A stretch of DNA of 7,499 nt from an uncultured Fusobacterium sp. (lineage in GTDB: Bacteria; Fusobacteriota; Fusobacteriia; Fusobacteriales; Fusobacteriaceae), in NCBI GenBank assembly GCA_900543175.1, contig UQQO01000108.1, positions 1 to 7,499 on the forward strand. The letters are read 5' to 3'. Below the pieces are notes generated by a model. It did not search any database. It saw only the letters and a program-made list of their open reading frames with translations, and had not been told where the DNA came from. This document shows positions 1 through 6,963 of the stretch, piece by piece. How positions within the stretch are numbered: the stretch's first letter is position 1; each line of letters begins with the position of its first letter. Both the position numbers and the translations under genes were made by a program.

Positions 1-1103
1 ACTCTTAATTGTTTTACTTGAGAATTATTTTCTAAATATCTATTTTTAATCTTTTCAAGATAGATATTTTTATCCTTTACTTTTCTATTAGGAGTAAATG
101 ATGAAAAATTATATCTATTTTCTTCAAATAATTCAAAAGAATCTATACTTATTTTACAACTACCTAAACCTAATGCTTTTCCTCTTCCTATCTTATGAAG
201 TAGATCTTTTTCAAGTTCTAAAGCATAAATTAACATTCCCAACTCAATATCTGTTAAATTTTTAAATTCCACTTTAAAAGAAAATGTTTTCAAAGGCTTT
301 AAAAAATGAACTGTTGTAGTTGTTGGTTTAGCTCTATCTTTTATTATATTTTCATAATTTTGATAGTTTTTCTTATTTTCTAATTGATTTGTGTGATGCC
401 AATAAAACTTTCTTCCTCTTATTTCTCCAAATCTATCTAAATAATATTTTTTTAAAGTTTCTCTAGGCTCTCCCATAGGTTTTAAAGTAATTACAGTAGT
501 AGAATTACCTACTTTTGGAAGTTTTGCATCACTAAAATAAACTCTTCCACTATATGCAGAGTTTCCGTTTTCATCTGCCTTTTCTACAGTTGTTCCAAAT
601 AATCTACAAGCAAAACAGAGTCTTTTTAAATTATCACAAGGTTTAAACTCTTCAGGAACTATCTCTTCATTTTTACATCTTATACAACTGTGAGTGATAG
701 TTTCTATAATATTTCTAATCTCGCCTTTAAGTGTACTTGCTGAAATTATGTAGTTATCTTTATCTTCTAAAAATTGTTCAGTAGTATGTTTTCCTGATTT
801 TGATTTCTCTCCACCTGTAAAAATTGGAGTATAATTTATTAAACTACACTCTAGTTTACCACTATTTTTTCCTAATTTTCTCTCTTCTTTTTCTACTTTA
901 TCTCCTAAGGAAACAAAGTTAAAAGGATAGGTAAATAAAGTTGAGTTAGAACTTTTTGGAGTAAAATTGTTTCTTTCTTTATATTTTTTAGGCTCATATT
1001 TAGAATAATCTTCTTGCTTTTCCTCAACTTCTATTTCTATTCCATATTGTTTTGCAAGTTCTTCTCTTGAAAAACTTTTTCTTTGATTTTGATTTCTTCC
1101 CAT
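1..1103 (-). CDS. TIGR03986-type RAMP (Cas7-like with zinc cluster), 3' end off window
   Basis: The first 367 residues are visible and the frame is still open at base 1, so the C-terminus is missing. It is probably a Cas7-type backbone subunit of the III-D effector. Residues 1-55 are a charged extension. The RAMP body then begins with YPFNFVSLGDKV (59-70), followed by a strand ending TPIF (92-95) and the motif STLKGEIRNIIE (123-134), matching the usual GSSLRG helix. A Cys cluster follows: C140, C143, C156, C163 and C166, with LCFACRLFG at 162-170, likely zinc-binding. GRVYFSDA (186-193), RGRKFYWHH (229-237) and the Gly-rich HKIGRGKALGLGS (303-315) are typical of this family. The start overlaps the csx19 stop as TAATG and has a GGAGGTG Shine-Dalgarno 7 bases upstream. 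By position and zinc insertion it may correspond to the Cas7-insertion subunit of III-D variants (inference). Confidence 0.88.
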   Translation of the reverse strand, partial: MGRNQNQRKSFSREELAKQYGIEIEVEEKQEDYSKYEPKKYKERNNFTPKSSNSTLFTYPFNFVSLGDKVEKEERKLGKNSGKLECSLINYTPIFTGGEKSKSGKHTTEQFLEDKDNYIISASTLKGEIRNIIETITHSCIRCKNEEIVPEEFKPCDNLKRLCFACRLFGTTVEKADENGNSAYSGRVYFSDAKLPKVGNSTTVITLKPMGEPRETLKKYYLDRFGEIRGRKFYWHHTNQLENKKNYQNYENIIKDRAKPTTTTVHFLKPLKTFSFKVEFKNLTDIELGMLIYALELEKDLLHKIGRGKALGLGSCKISIDSFELFEENRYNFSSFTPNRKVKDKNIYLEKIKNRYLENNSQVKQLR

Positions 1104-1459
1104 TATCTCTCACCTCCAACTATATCAATATATTGGAAAGTCTCTATCCCATTCTTTTTCCCAAATCTAACTTTTAATCTCTTTCCATCGTTTAGATAAT
1201 AGTATTTAATCTCCTCATCTACAATATCGCTTTTTTTGATTTCACTATATCTAATATCTCCATCTCCAAAATTAAAAGCAGTTATCATAAAGTTATCATT
1301 AAAAATATACAACTTATAGAAATTTGTATCCAGAGTTTCTAACTCCCCTCTATATATTTTTTCCTCTCTATCATAGTCAATATATTGTATAGTTAGATCT
1401 TTTTCCTCTTTTAATCTCTCTTTTATCTCATCTAAATTAAACACTTTTAAATCTTCCAT
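1103..1459 (-). CDS. csx19: Csx19-like type III-D CRISPR-associated protein
   Basis: This is a 118-residue protein with no signal peptide or membrane segment and no Cys residues. Residues 1-30 are predicted to be helical and charged (LDEIKERLKEEKDL). The rest looks like a beta-rich small domain, with IYRGELETL near 35-43, FYKLYIFNDNFMITAFNFGDGDIRY in the middle (about 47-71) and a C-terminal YYYLNDGKRLKVRFGK segment (about 86-101). The call rests mainly on context: Csx19 is a small accessory subunit found in III-D operons between Cas7-type genes. The C-terminal pattern also resembles the family (YxxNDG, basic strand, then QYIDI). It is rather short for Csx19 as I remember it. The ATG at 1459 overlaps the preceding stop as TAATG and is preceded by GAGGTGG at 1464-1470. 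A diverged accessory protein of another family cannot be excluded. Confidence 0.6.
   Translation of the reverse strand: MEDLKVFNLDEIKERLKEEKDLTIQYIDYDREEKIYRGELETLDTNFYKLYIFNDNFMITAFNFGDGDIRYSEIKKSDIVDEEIKYYYLNDGKRLKVRFGKKNGIETFQYIDIVGGER
1111..1117 (-). promoter_or_regulatory. Ribosome binding site for the TIGR03986-type gene
   Basis: On the minus strand this reads GGAGGTG, 7 bases before the ATG at 1103. It lies inside the last codons of the csx19-like gene, where it encodes Gly-Gly-Glu. It supports the ATG at 1103, and so the unusual N-terminal extension of the downstream protein. Confidence 0.8.
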
Positions 1460-2325
1460 TATTCCACCTCTGCAAAAAGAGCCTTAATAAACTCATTTGG
1501 ATTTTCCACATCTATCTTATTAAAGTTTTCCTTTAATTTCAAAGCCTCACATAGATATTTATCTCCTATTTTTATTGATTTTTTCTCTACTCTTTCAAAG
1601 TATTTATTCATATCTTTTACAAGCTCTTTTTTCCCAAAATATTTATAATACAGCATCTCTTCAATCTCTAACTCAATCTGTCCAAATCCCCTTGTTTTAG
1701 AGTTTCCGATTCTTAATTCCCCATTTATACTATCTCTTAAAATAAAGTATAAAGTTTTTAACTCTTTAAGAGAGATATTATTTACAGTTATTTCACTAAG
1801 AAAATTTTTAGTAGTGTATTCAAATTTTAATGGAACAGTTGCCTTTCCTGAAAAGTGATCTATTGGAGTGATAGATCTAGATTTTAAAATATCCTTTAAA
1901 CTTTCACTGATCTTGTCACTATCAGAATAAAATCTCTTTCTATCATCAACTTTATATAGAAAAGCATCTCCAATAAAGATTCTTGTTTTTTGAGACTTAT
2001 CATCATCAGATTTTCCATAAAGTTTTTTTACTTCCTCTTCATTATTTTCAAAAATATCTAAAGTTCTATCTCTAAATGCTCCTCTTAAACTAGATCCAGG
2101 GATATAAATCTCCCCTTTTCTATTATCTTCACTGATTTTTTCACTACCACCATTATATTCTAATTTTGTTCCTGTACTTGATTCAGTAGTTAAAAATCCT
2201 ATGTAGTTCCCATCTTTATCTTCACTATCTTTTTCTTTATTTCCTAATTTTATCAATAGGGGAGACAATGGTTTTATTTTTAATTTTAAAATTAATTTGT
2301 TGTCTAATCTTAAAAACTCTCTCAT
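1459..2325 (-). CDS. Csm3-like Cas7 subunit with long charged loop (third Cas7 domain of the operon)
   Basis: This 288-residue RAMP protein is a likely backbone subunit that binds crRNA and may cut target RNA. A first strand (LKLKIKPLSPLLIKLG, 13-28) leads into a roughly 45-residue loop rich in Asp, Glu and Lys. IPGSSLRGAFR (75-85) follows, the classic Cas7 motif before the first helix. The thumb-like segment RSITPIDHFSGKATVPLKFEY (150 to about 170) matches the IDRFTGGA-type segment of III-D Cas7s. The Gly-rich loop is IGNSKTRGFGQ (206-216). Candidate catalytic aspartates lie in the loop before IPGSS (D33, D36, D38), as in Csm3 and Cmr4, but which one acts cannot be told by eye. ATG 2325 lies 12 bases after the upstream TAG, with GGAGGGAG at 2331-2338 as ribosome binding site. 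DDD (107-109) and DSD (135-137) clusters lie in a variable region. Confidence 0.85.
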   Translation of the reverse strand: MREFLRLDNKLILKLKIKPLSPLLIKLGNKEKDSEDKDGNYIGFLTTESSTGTKLEYNGGSEKISEDNRKGEIYIPGSSLRGAFRDRTLDIFENNEEEVKKLYGKSDDDKSQKTRIFIGDAFLYKVDDRKRFYSDSDKISESLKDILKSRSITPIDHFSGKATVPLKFEYTTKNFLSEITVNNISLKELKTLYFILRDSINGELRIGNSKTRGFGQIELEIEEMLYYKYFGKKELVKDMNKYFERVEKKSIKIGDKYLCEALKLKENFNKIDVENPNEFIKALFAEVE

Positions 2326-2337
2326 TATAGCTCCCTC

Positions 2338-3117
2338 CTATTCTATTACTAAATCAATATCATCTATTTTTAAGAAATCCTCTTTTTTAAGAGTTCCCAT
2401 TTTTCTCTTGAAAATATATTCTTTTAGATTTGATTTATCTACATATTCAATCTCTTTTATATCTAATCTACACTTTCCTATACCTCTTGAAAGTTTACCT
2501 CCAAAAAGATCCCCTTCAAGAATATCTTGTAAAGCTAAAGCTACTAAGTTAATTTGATACTTTTCAAGATTTTCTAATTCCATAACAAATTTAAACTTTG
2601 TTCCAGATGGTAATACATCATAGTCAAATTTAGCTCCCTTTTCAGTTGCCCCAGTATTTCTATCAATTTTTATTCCATCTCTTTTTATAGAATCAACATC
2701 AGATAATATTTTCATATCAGCTATATGTATTCTTCCAGCCATACTTTTAAAACTATCTATCTGTTTTAAATCTTTACCTAATTTTTTAGCTACTCTATTT
2801 TTAACCTCATCCTTTTCTCCATCTAAATTAGTATAACCAAAAATTAGTTTAACATCAGCAGAGTTTAATCTCTCATTTGTATTTTTATCCTTTAAAACTA
2901 TTCCATTATCCTCTTCTAAAAATCTCTCTAACTTAGTGCTTAAATATCCTCTAAATGAAGAACCGGGAATATAATATAATTTCTCACCATTTACCTCTAA
3001 ACTCATAAATGGAGAATCATGATTTTCCCCCTCTTTTCCACTTCCTATATGTAAAGCAGTTAATACTGTTAATTCTCCTGTTACCTTATATCTATTTTCA
3101 AATTTTGAAAAATCCAT
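2338..3117 (-). CDS. Compact Csm3-like Cas7 subunit, likely target-RNA nuclease
   Basis: This 259-residue RAMP protein is the most canonical Cas7 of the operon. It contains LTALHIGSG (19-27), then a short loop with D34 in NHDSPFM, then IPGSSFRGYL (50-59). In Csm3 and Cmr4 the Asp at this loop position is the metal-dependent catalytic residue that cuts target RNA at 6-base intervals, so D34 is the prime candidate. The thumb is DGIKIDRNTGATEKGAKFDY (147-166), and the Gly-rich RNA-binding loop is GGKLSRGIGKC (205-215). I start at ATG 3117 rather than the in-frame ATG 3141. The 3117 start has AAGGGGG 9 bases upstream and lies 1 base after the stop of the upstream gene. The 3141 start lacks a good ribosome binding site and would add MEKRGKIN, whose codons are that Shine-Dalgarno sequence. 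Confidence 0.9.
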   Translation of the reverse strand: MDFSKFENRYKVTGELTVLTALHIGSGKEGENHDSPFMSLEVNGEKLYYIPGSSFRGYLSTKLERFLEEDNGIVLKDKNTNERLNSADVKLIFGYTNLDGEKDEVKNRVAKKLGKDLKQIDSFKSMAGRIHIADMKILSDVDSIKRDGIKIDRNTGATEKGAKFDYDVLPSGTKFKFVMELENLEKYQINLVALALQDILEGDLFGGKLSRGIGKCRLDIKEIEYVDKSNLKEYIFKRKMGTLKKEDFLKIDDIDLVIE

Positions 3118-3118
3118 A

Positions 3119-3586
3119 TTAATTTTCCCCCTTTTCTCCATCTAATTTTTCTTCTTTTAATTTTTTTGCACCAATGCTATATCTAACATATCTTTTTATC
3201 ATCTCAAAAATTACTCTATTCTTTTTATTTTCACTTTGGAACTCACTATTTTCTAAAAAATTTTTTTTGAAAAACTCATAGAACTCTTTTGTTCCTTTAT
3301 TTTCTTCATTTCTCTTAATCTGTTCTTCAACAAATTTCTCTATCTCTTTACTTTGAAATGAAAAGTTTCTACCCTCTAAAATTGAATAAAATCTATTTAG
3401 TTGGCTAGAGTTTACCTCATCTAAAGCTCTTTTAAACTCTTCCCCCTCAATATATTTTTTTAATATCTCCTCTTTGCTCTCAACTAATTTTTCACTATCT
3501 TTTTTAATCTCTTTTCTCTCTTCAAGCTCTCCAAAAAGAAATTCACTTTTATACTCTTTTTTCTTTCTTACAACTTCAAATTCCAC
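3119..3586 (-). CDS. cas11: Probable Cas11 (Csm2-like) small subunit
   Basis: This 155-residue protein is highly charged, Lys/Glu-rich and predicted to be almost wholly helical, with no Cys, membrane segment or signal peptide. Residues 1-35 are charged and probably disordered or helical. A core of helices runs from about 40 to 150 (EEILKKYIEGEEFKRALDEV, then SQLNRFYSILEGRNF, then KEFYEFFKKNFLENS). It ends in a basic helix (IFEMIKRYVRYSIGAKKLKEE, about 126-146) suited to contacting RNA. Its size, helical nature and position directly after Cas7-Cas5 and before two Cas7 genes fit the Cas11 small subunit, which lines the filament and touches target RNA. Small subunits diverge too much to identify by motif alone. 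The start is GTG 3586, overlapping the upstream TAG as TAGTG, with GAGGTGA 6 bases upstream. In III-D variants this domain is fused to Cas7-Cas5; here it is separate. Confidence 0.65.
   Translation of the reverse strand: MEFEVVRKKKEYKSEFLFGELEERKEIKKDSEKLVESKEEILKKYIEGEEFKRALDEVNSSQLNRFYSILEGRNFSFQSKEIEKFVEEQIKRNEENKGTKEFYEFFKKNFLENSEFQSENKKNRVIFEMIKRYVRYSIGAKKLKEEKLDGEKGEN
3127..3133 (-). promoter_or_regulatory. Ribosome binding site deciding the start of the compact Cas7
   Basis: Minus-strand AAGGGGG, 9 bases before ATG 3117. It lies in the last codons (Lys-Gly) of the upstream cas11-like gene. It favours start 3117 over 3141, because from 3141 the same bases would be coding sequence of the gene itself. 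Confidence 0.7.
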
Positions 3587-5202
3587 TATTTTTCACCTCT
3601 CTCACTAGAGATTTTCACTCTTCCAAATCCCTCATTCTTTCTAAGTCCAAGCCCTTTCTCCTCAATCTCTTCAAGTTTTGGTAAAATACTATTAAAATCA
3701 TCTATCTCATAAGTTAAAACACTTCCTCTAGTGATTACCAACTCATCAACTTTTCTAATATTGTTAATTATATTGTATCCCCCTAGTTTCCCTGTGTTAA
3801 TATAGCTCTTGCTCTCTTCAAATTTCAACTCTGAGATTCCAACTAATGCTTTAAATTGCTCCCCTACATTGTATATAGTGTTAAATGGTAAAATTAAATC
3901 TGATTGAAGATCAAAAGTTAAAATCTTTTCATTAGCTTGTTTTTGTAACTTTTCTATTCTAGCTTTTAAATTAGCTCTCTCTTTCTCATATTTTCCAAAT
4001 GTTATAACAGCTTTTCCAAAACCTTTTGATTTCATCTTTCCAAGATAGATTGTATAATTCTTATTTTCATCAACCAATCCCTCTGGTAAAACTATATCTC
4101 CAATTAATTTCTCATCACATTGTAGATACTCACTATTAAACAGCATTCCATCTTCTACTGATTTTGTTTGTGAATTGATAGCTATGCTAATCTCATTTCC
4201 CTTTGCCTTTAGCATAGATGTTCCTTTTCTCTCTAATTTTACCACTTTTCCCTTAGATTTATCCTCTATCTCATTTCTAGGATCTACTATCTTATCTGTC
4301 TCTATCTTATCTCCATCTATTGCATACTTAGTTATAAATTTACTAGCTAAACTTATATCTCCAGAAGTTGCATCTGATGCCTCTATACAAAGCAAATCTT
4401 CCAATGAAACATCTTTAGATTTTGCAAAATGCTCTATCATAGCTCCTCTAACTGTTGACCCTTGAATAGAATCTCTCACTTCCACATAGTTTCCTATCTC
4501 TCTACCTGTCAATATAAATGGTTCTTTTAAACTTAATATATAACTATATTTTTTTAATTTTCTATTTAAATTTGCTTTTGAATTTTCATTGTTACTTTTT
4601 AAAATTTCAGATATTATATTATCAATAGTATCTTCATTTTTTTTATATTTTAACTCCCTTTCTTTAATAAATACATCTACTTTTCCAATTCCCCTAGATT
4701 TAAAACCACCAATAGTATCTAAGTGGAATAGACAAGCTAATATAAATTTCAGATCCTCTCTATCTATCTTATCAGGAACTTCTATATCTCCCTTAAACTC
4801 TGTTCCAGCTGTTATATGCTCATATCTAAAAAGAGAGTTGTGAACAGTTGTTCTAGTTTTTCTATCTATTTTTATTCCATATCTATCATCAATGTTGTAA
4901 TTATTCTTATCAACTAAAACTAAATTGGAAAATCTTATCTTATCAAAGTTATTATCTTTAATGTAATTTCCCTCTTTACCAAAATATTTATCTATAAATT
5001 TTTTTGTTTCCTCTTCAGATTCTCCCAATCCCAACTTAAATTGAGTTACTCTCTCTTTTAAAATCCCCTTTATATGCTTTCCATTAAAAAATGGTTTTCC
5101 TTTACTATCTACCTTTACAACTACATCTATATCTTTCCCTATTATCCCTAAAGATGCTGTAAGAGCAGGAGTTTTAAGTTTAACTGTGTAATTAATTTTC
5201 AT
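3586..5202 (-). CDS. Fused Cas7-Cas5 effector subunit (Csm3-like domain plus Csx10-like domain)
   Basis: This 538-residue protein has two RAMP modules. Residues 1-185 are a Csm3-like Cas7: a strand ending TPALTA, the loop GKDIDVVVKVD with D24 and D26 as candidate target-cleaving aspartates, NGKHIKGILKER (40-51), the thumb GIKIDRKTRTTVHNSLFRYE (109-128), and GGFKSRGIGKV (165-175). A Lys/Asn/Glu-rich linker covers about 186-218. Residues 219-538 are Csx10/Cas5-like: SYILSLKEPFIL, IQGSTVRGAM (246-255), a first Gly-rich loop LGKMKSKGFGK (387-397), a short coiled coil (about 405-426), and a terminal GLGLRKNEGFGRV (517-529). Cas5 would cap the crRNA 5' tag beside Cas10. I start at ATG 5202, which overlaps cas10 by 11 bases and has AGGTGG 8 bases upstream. 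Starting at the GTG codons at 5214 or 5211 would place that site within the gene. Stand-alone Csx10 has no N-terminal Cas7. Confidence 0.87.
   Translation of the reverse strand: MKINYTVKLKTPALTASLGIIGKDIDVVVKVDSKGKPFFNGKHIKGILKERVTQFKLGLGESEEETKKFIDKYFGKEGNYIKDNNFDKIRFSNLVLVDKNNYNIDDRYGIKIDRKTRTTVHNSLFRYEHITAGTEFKGDIEVPDKIDREDLKFILACLFHLDTIGGFKSRGIGKVDVFIKERELKYKKNEDTIDNIISEILKSNNENSKANLNRKLKKYSYILSLKEPFILTGREIGNYVEVRDSIQGSTVRGAMIEHFAKSKDVSLEDLLCIEASDATSGDISLASKFITKYAIDGDKIETDKIVDPRNEIEDKSKGKVVKLERKGTSMLKAKGNEISIAINSQTKSVEDGMLFNSEYLQCDEKLIGDIVLPEGLVDENKNYTIYLGKMKSKGFGKAVITFGKYEKERANLKARIEKLQKQANEKILTFDLQSDLILPFNTIYNVGEQFKALVGISELKFEESKSYINTGKLGGYNIINNIRKVDELVITRGSVLTYEIDDFNSILPKLEEIEEKGLGLRKNEGFGRVKISSERGEK
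3593..3599 (-). promoter_or_regulatory. Ribosome binding site for the GTG-started cas11-like gene
   Basis: Minus-strand GAGGTGA, 6 bases upstream of the GTG at 3586. It encodes the Arg-Gly-Glu near the end of the Cas7-Cas5 protein. With the TAGTG overlap it supports a GTG start and translation coupled to the upstream gene. Confidence 0.7.
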
Positions 5203-6940
5203 CAGCTTCACCACCTACAAAATCATATAGCTCTACAATATCAAAAATATTGTTAAAATATTTTTCAAACTCTTGGTAATCATAGTCAATATTATAATTT
5301 TCCTTTATAAAGTTAATGTGTTCATCTTTCATTTTAGAAAGAATATTTATAAACTCCATTTTCTTTTCAAAATCTTCTAATTTTTCATCTCTCTTTAGCT
5401 CATAAATATATCTTAATTTATTCTTTGGAAAATTAATCTTTTTAAGCTCATTTATTGTAGTAAATAATTCCTCTACATTTTTAACTTTTGAACTTTCCTC
5501 TATATCAATAGCATATGGTCTTTCCATAACTAGATTATCTTTTTTCTTAACTTCATCTTTTTTATTTATTGTTTTTCTAAAGCTATCTATATCAACACAA
5601 CCTTCAGAACCTATAACTTGGAAATCAATAAATCCTGTTTTAGCACTATGTTCATATCTTTTAGCTTTAGCAAGTTTTTGAAGTTTTAATGCTTGCTCAA
5701 AAAGTTGGAAGGCAGGTGTTTTAGATTTTGCTATAATAACCCCTGATGAAGATGTTATACTGCTATCCTTTGCCTTTGTTCCTTGTATATAATCTTTCAT
5801 CTTCTCTTCAAATATTTTTTGGAATTTTTCAGAAAGTTCTAATACTAACTCTGGATTAAATACTGCACAAACATCATCTCCACCAACAATTAAAAACTCT
5901 CCAAATCTCTTTTCATCTTTCTTTTCAGCAAATATCTCCTTTATAGCTTCAAGAAGTGCATCTTTTGTATTTCTATCCAATGTTTCACTAAATTTATTTA
6001 AAAATTCTAAATATTCCTCTTCAACTTTTGGATTGTCAGTTTCTTTTTTAAACTTATCAGATACATTCTTTAAAAAATCTCCCAAACCATCTCCATCACT
6101 ATACATAAACCCTATAAAGCTCTTTCCATTTTCATAGTCACTTATCTCTGTTCCAAGCTCAATATCATCTTTATATTCCTCTTTCATATTATTATAGAAA
6201 CTTATTTTCTTTTCACTTTTAGTATCTTTAACTCTATTTGAGAATATAAGCTTTCTTAAACACTCTTCACAGATAATTCCCTTATTATCTCCAGTTCCAT
6301 TTTTTGTTCCTGTTAAATCCTTTATTTGCTCTCTAAGTTTTGGAATCTCTATTGAATAATCATCTTCTATTAGGTAATCATTTTCTACTGAAAAATTATC
6401 AAGTTTTACCCTTCCATCTTTTACATTTAAACCTATATTTTCTAAATCTCTCTCTAAATTCTCCACTGATATTTGAGCTGAGTTTCTTCCACAAAGTTCA
6501 CACTTCTCAACTCCTATAAAGTCAAGATTCATCATTGGGAAACCTTTGCTCTTTTCAGTTGCTGTATTTTTAGCTAGTTCATCTATATCTTCCCAAATCT
6601 TTCTCTTATTTTTGCTATTGTCTCCACCAACTTTATACTCTGTTTTAGCAAAAGAGGCTACAATTTTTGAATTAGGAGCTTTTATTTTATATGCTTTTTT
6701 TACTTCATTGGCTATTTTTTTAGCTATATCTTCACTATCTACAAAAAACTTAGCATTTCCAGCTCCTATATAGATAATATCCTCTTTTTTTACCCCATTA
6801 TTTTTTAATATTTCTGGAACAACTATCTGATTTAGATAATCTAAAAGATAACTTGCTCCTCTTATTATTCTCAACTTATTAGTAGAAAATAAAAAATCTT
6901 TAATTTTAACTGTTTCCACAGTCATAATATATCTTGACAT
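5192..6940 (-). CDS. cas10: Cas10 without HD domain, active-type GGDD cyclase
   Basis: This 582-residue protein is the large subunit and probable cyclic-oligoadenylate synthase. It begins directly with the first palm: KLRIIRGASYLLDYLN (22-37), then IYIGAGNAKF (56-65), a degenerate GGDEF-like core. No N-terminal HD nuclease domain is present, so the protein is shorter than HD-containing Cas10s. A zinc ribbon is formed by C147/C150 (CELCG) and C224/C227 (CEEC), split by an acidic insertion of about 73 residues. The second palm has YSDGDGLGDFL (280-290), with D282/D284 as likely metal ligands. It then has GGDD at 353-356 (LIVGGDDVCAVF), the intact catalytic motif for joining ATP into cyclic oligoadenylate. 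The C-terminal 120 or so residues are helical, like domain D4. Lack of HD is known for III-D Cas10. ATG 6940 has AGGGGGT at 6945-6951 just upstream and lies 23 bases after the cas6 stop. Confidence 0.95.
   Translation of the reverse strand: MSRYIMTVETVKIKDFLFSTNKLRIIRGASYLLDYLNQIVVPEILKNNGVKKEDIIYIGAGNAKFFVDSEDIAKKIANEVKKAYKIKAPNSKIVASFAKTEYKVGGDNSKNKRKIWEDIDELAKNTATEKSKGFPMMNLDFIGVEKCELCGRNSAQISVENLERDLENIGLNVKDGRVKLDNFSVENDYLIEDDYSIEIPKLREQIKDLTGTKNGTGDNKGIICEECLRKLIFSNRVKDTKSEKKISFYNNMKEEYKDDIELGTEISDYENGKSFIGFMYSDGDGLGDFLKNVSDKFKKETDNPKVEEEYLEFLNKFSETLDRNTKDALLEAIKEIFAEKKDEKRFGEFLIVGGDDVCAVFNPELVLELSEKFQKIFEEKMKDYIQGTKAKDSSITSSSGVIIAKSKTPAFQLFEQALKLQKLAKAKRYEHSAKTGFIDFQVIGSEGCVDIDSFRKTINKKDEVKKKDNLVMERPYAIDIEESSKVKNVEELFTTINELKKINFPKNKLRYIYELKRDEKLEDFEKKMEFINILSKMKDEHINFIKENYNIDYDYQEFEKYFNNIFDIVELYDFVGGEADEN
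5211..5216 (-). promoter_or_regulatory. Ribosome binding site deciding the Cas7-Cas5 start
   Basis: Minus-strand AGGTGG, 8 bases before ATG 5202, within the codons for the Val-Gly-Gly near the Cas10 C-terminus. It supports ATG 5202 over the in-frame GTG codons at 5214 and 5211, which fall in or next to this site. Confidence 0.65.
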
Positions 6941-6963
6941 AAATACCCCCTAGCTATTTATTT

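Noticed and set aside
2297..2557. Plus-strand open frame of 86 residues
   Set aside because: Antisense to two well-supported Cas7 genes; low-complexity composition and no ribosome binding site context.
3118..3141. Upstream ATG at 3141 as start of the compact Cas7
   Set aside because: Poor ribosome binding site there, and it would turn the AAGGGGG site for ATG 3117 into coding sequence.
4175..4465. Plus-strand open frame of 96 residues, hydrophobic-looking
   Set aside because: Shadow of the Cas5-like domain on the other strand; hydrophobicity follows from complementing Asp/Glu/Lys-rich codons.
4589..4843. Plus-strand open frame of 84 residues
   Set aside because: Antisense to the Cas7 domain and linker of the fusion protein; no independent coding signal.
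6546..6773. Plus-strand frame resembling a small membrane protein (75 residues)
   Set aside because: Antisense to the N-terminal palm of Cas10; apparent membrane segments are a by-product of the complementary codons.
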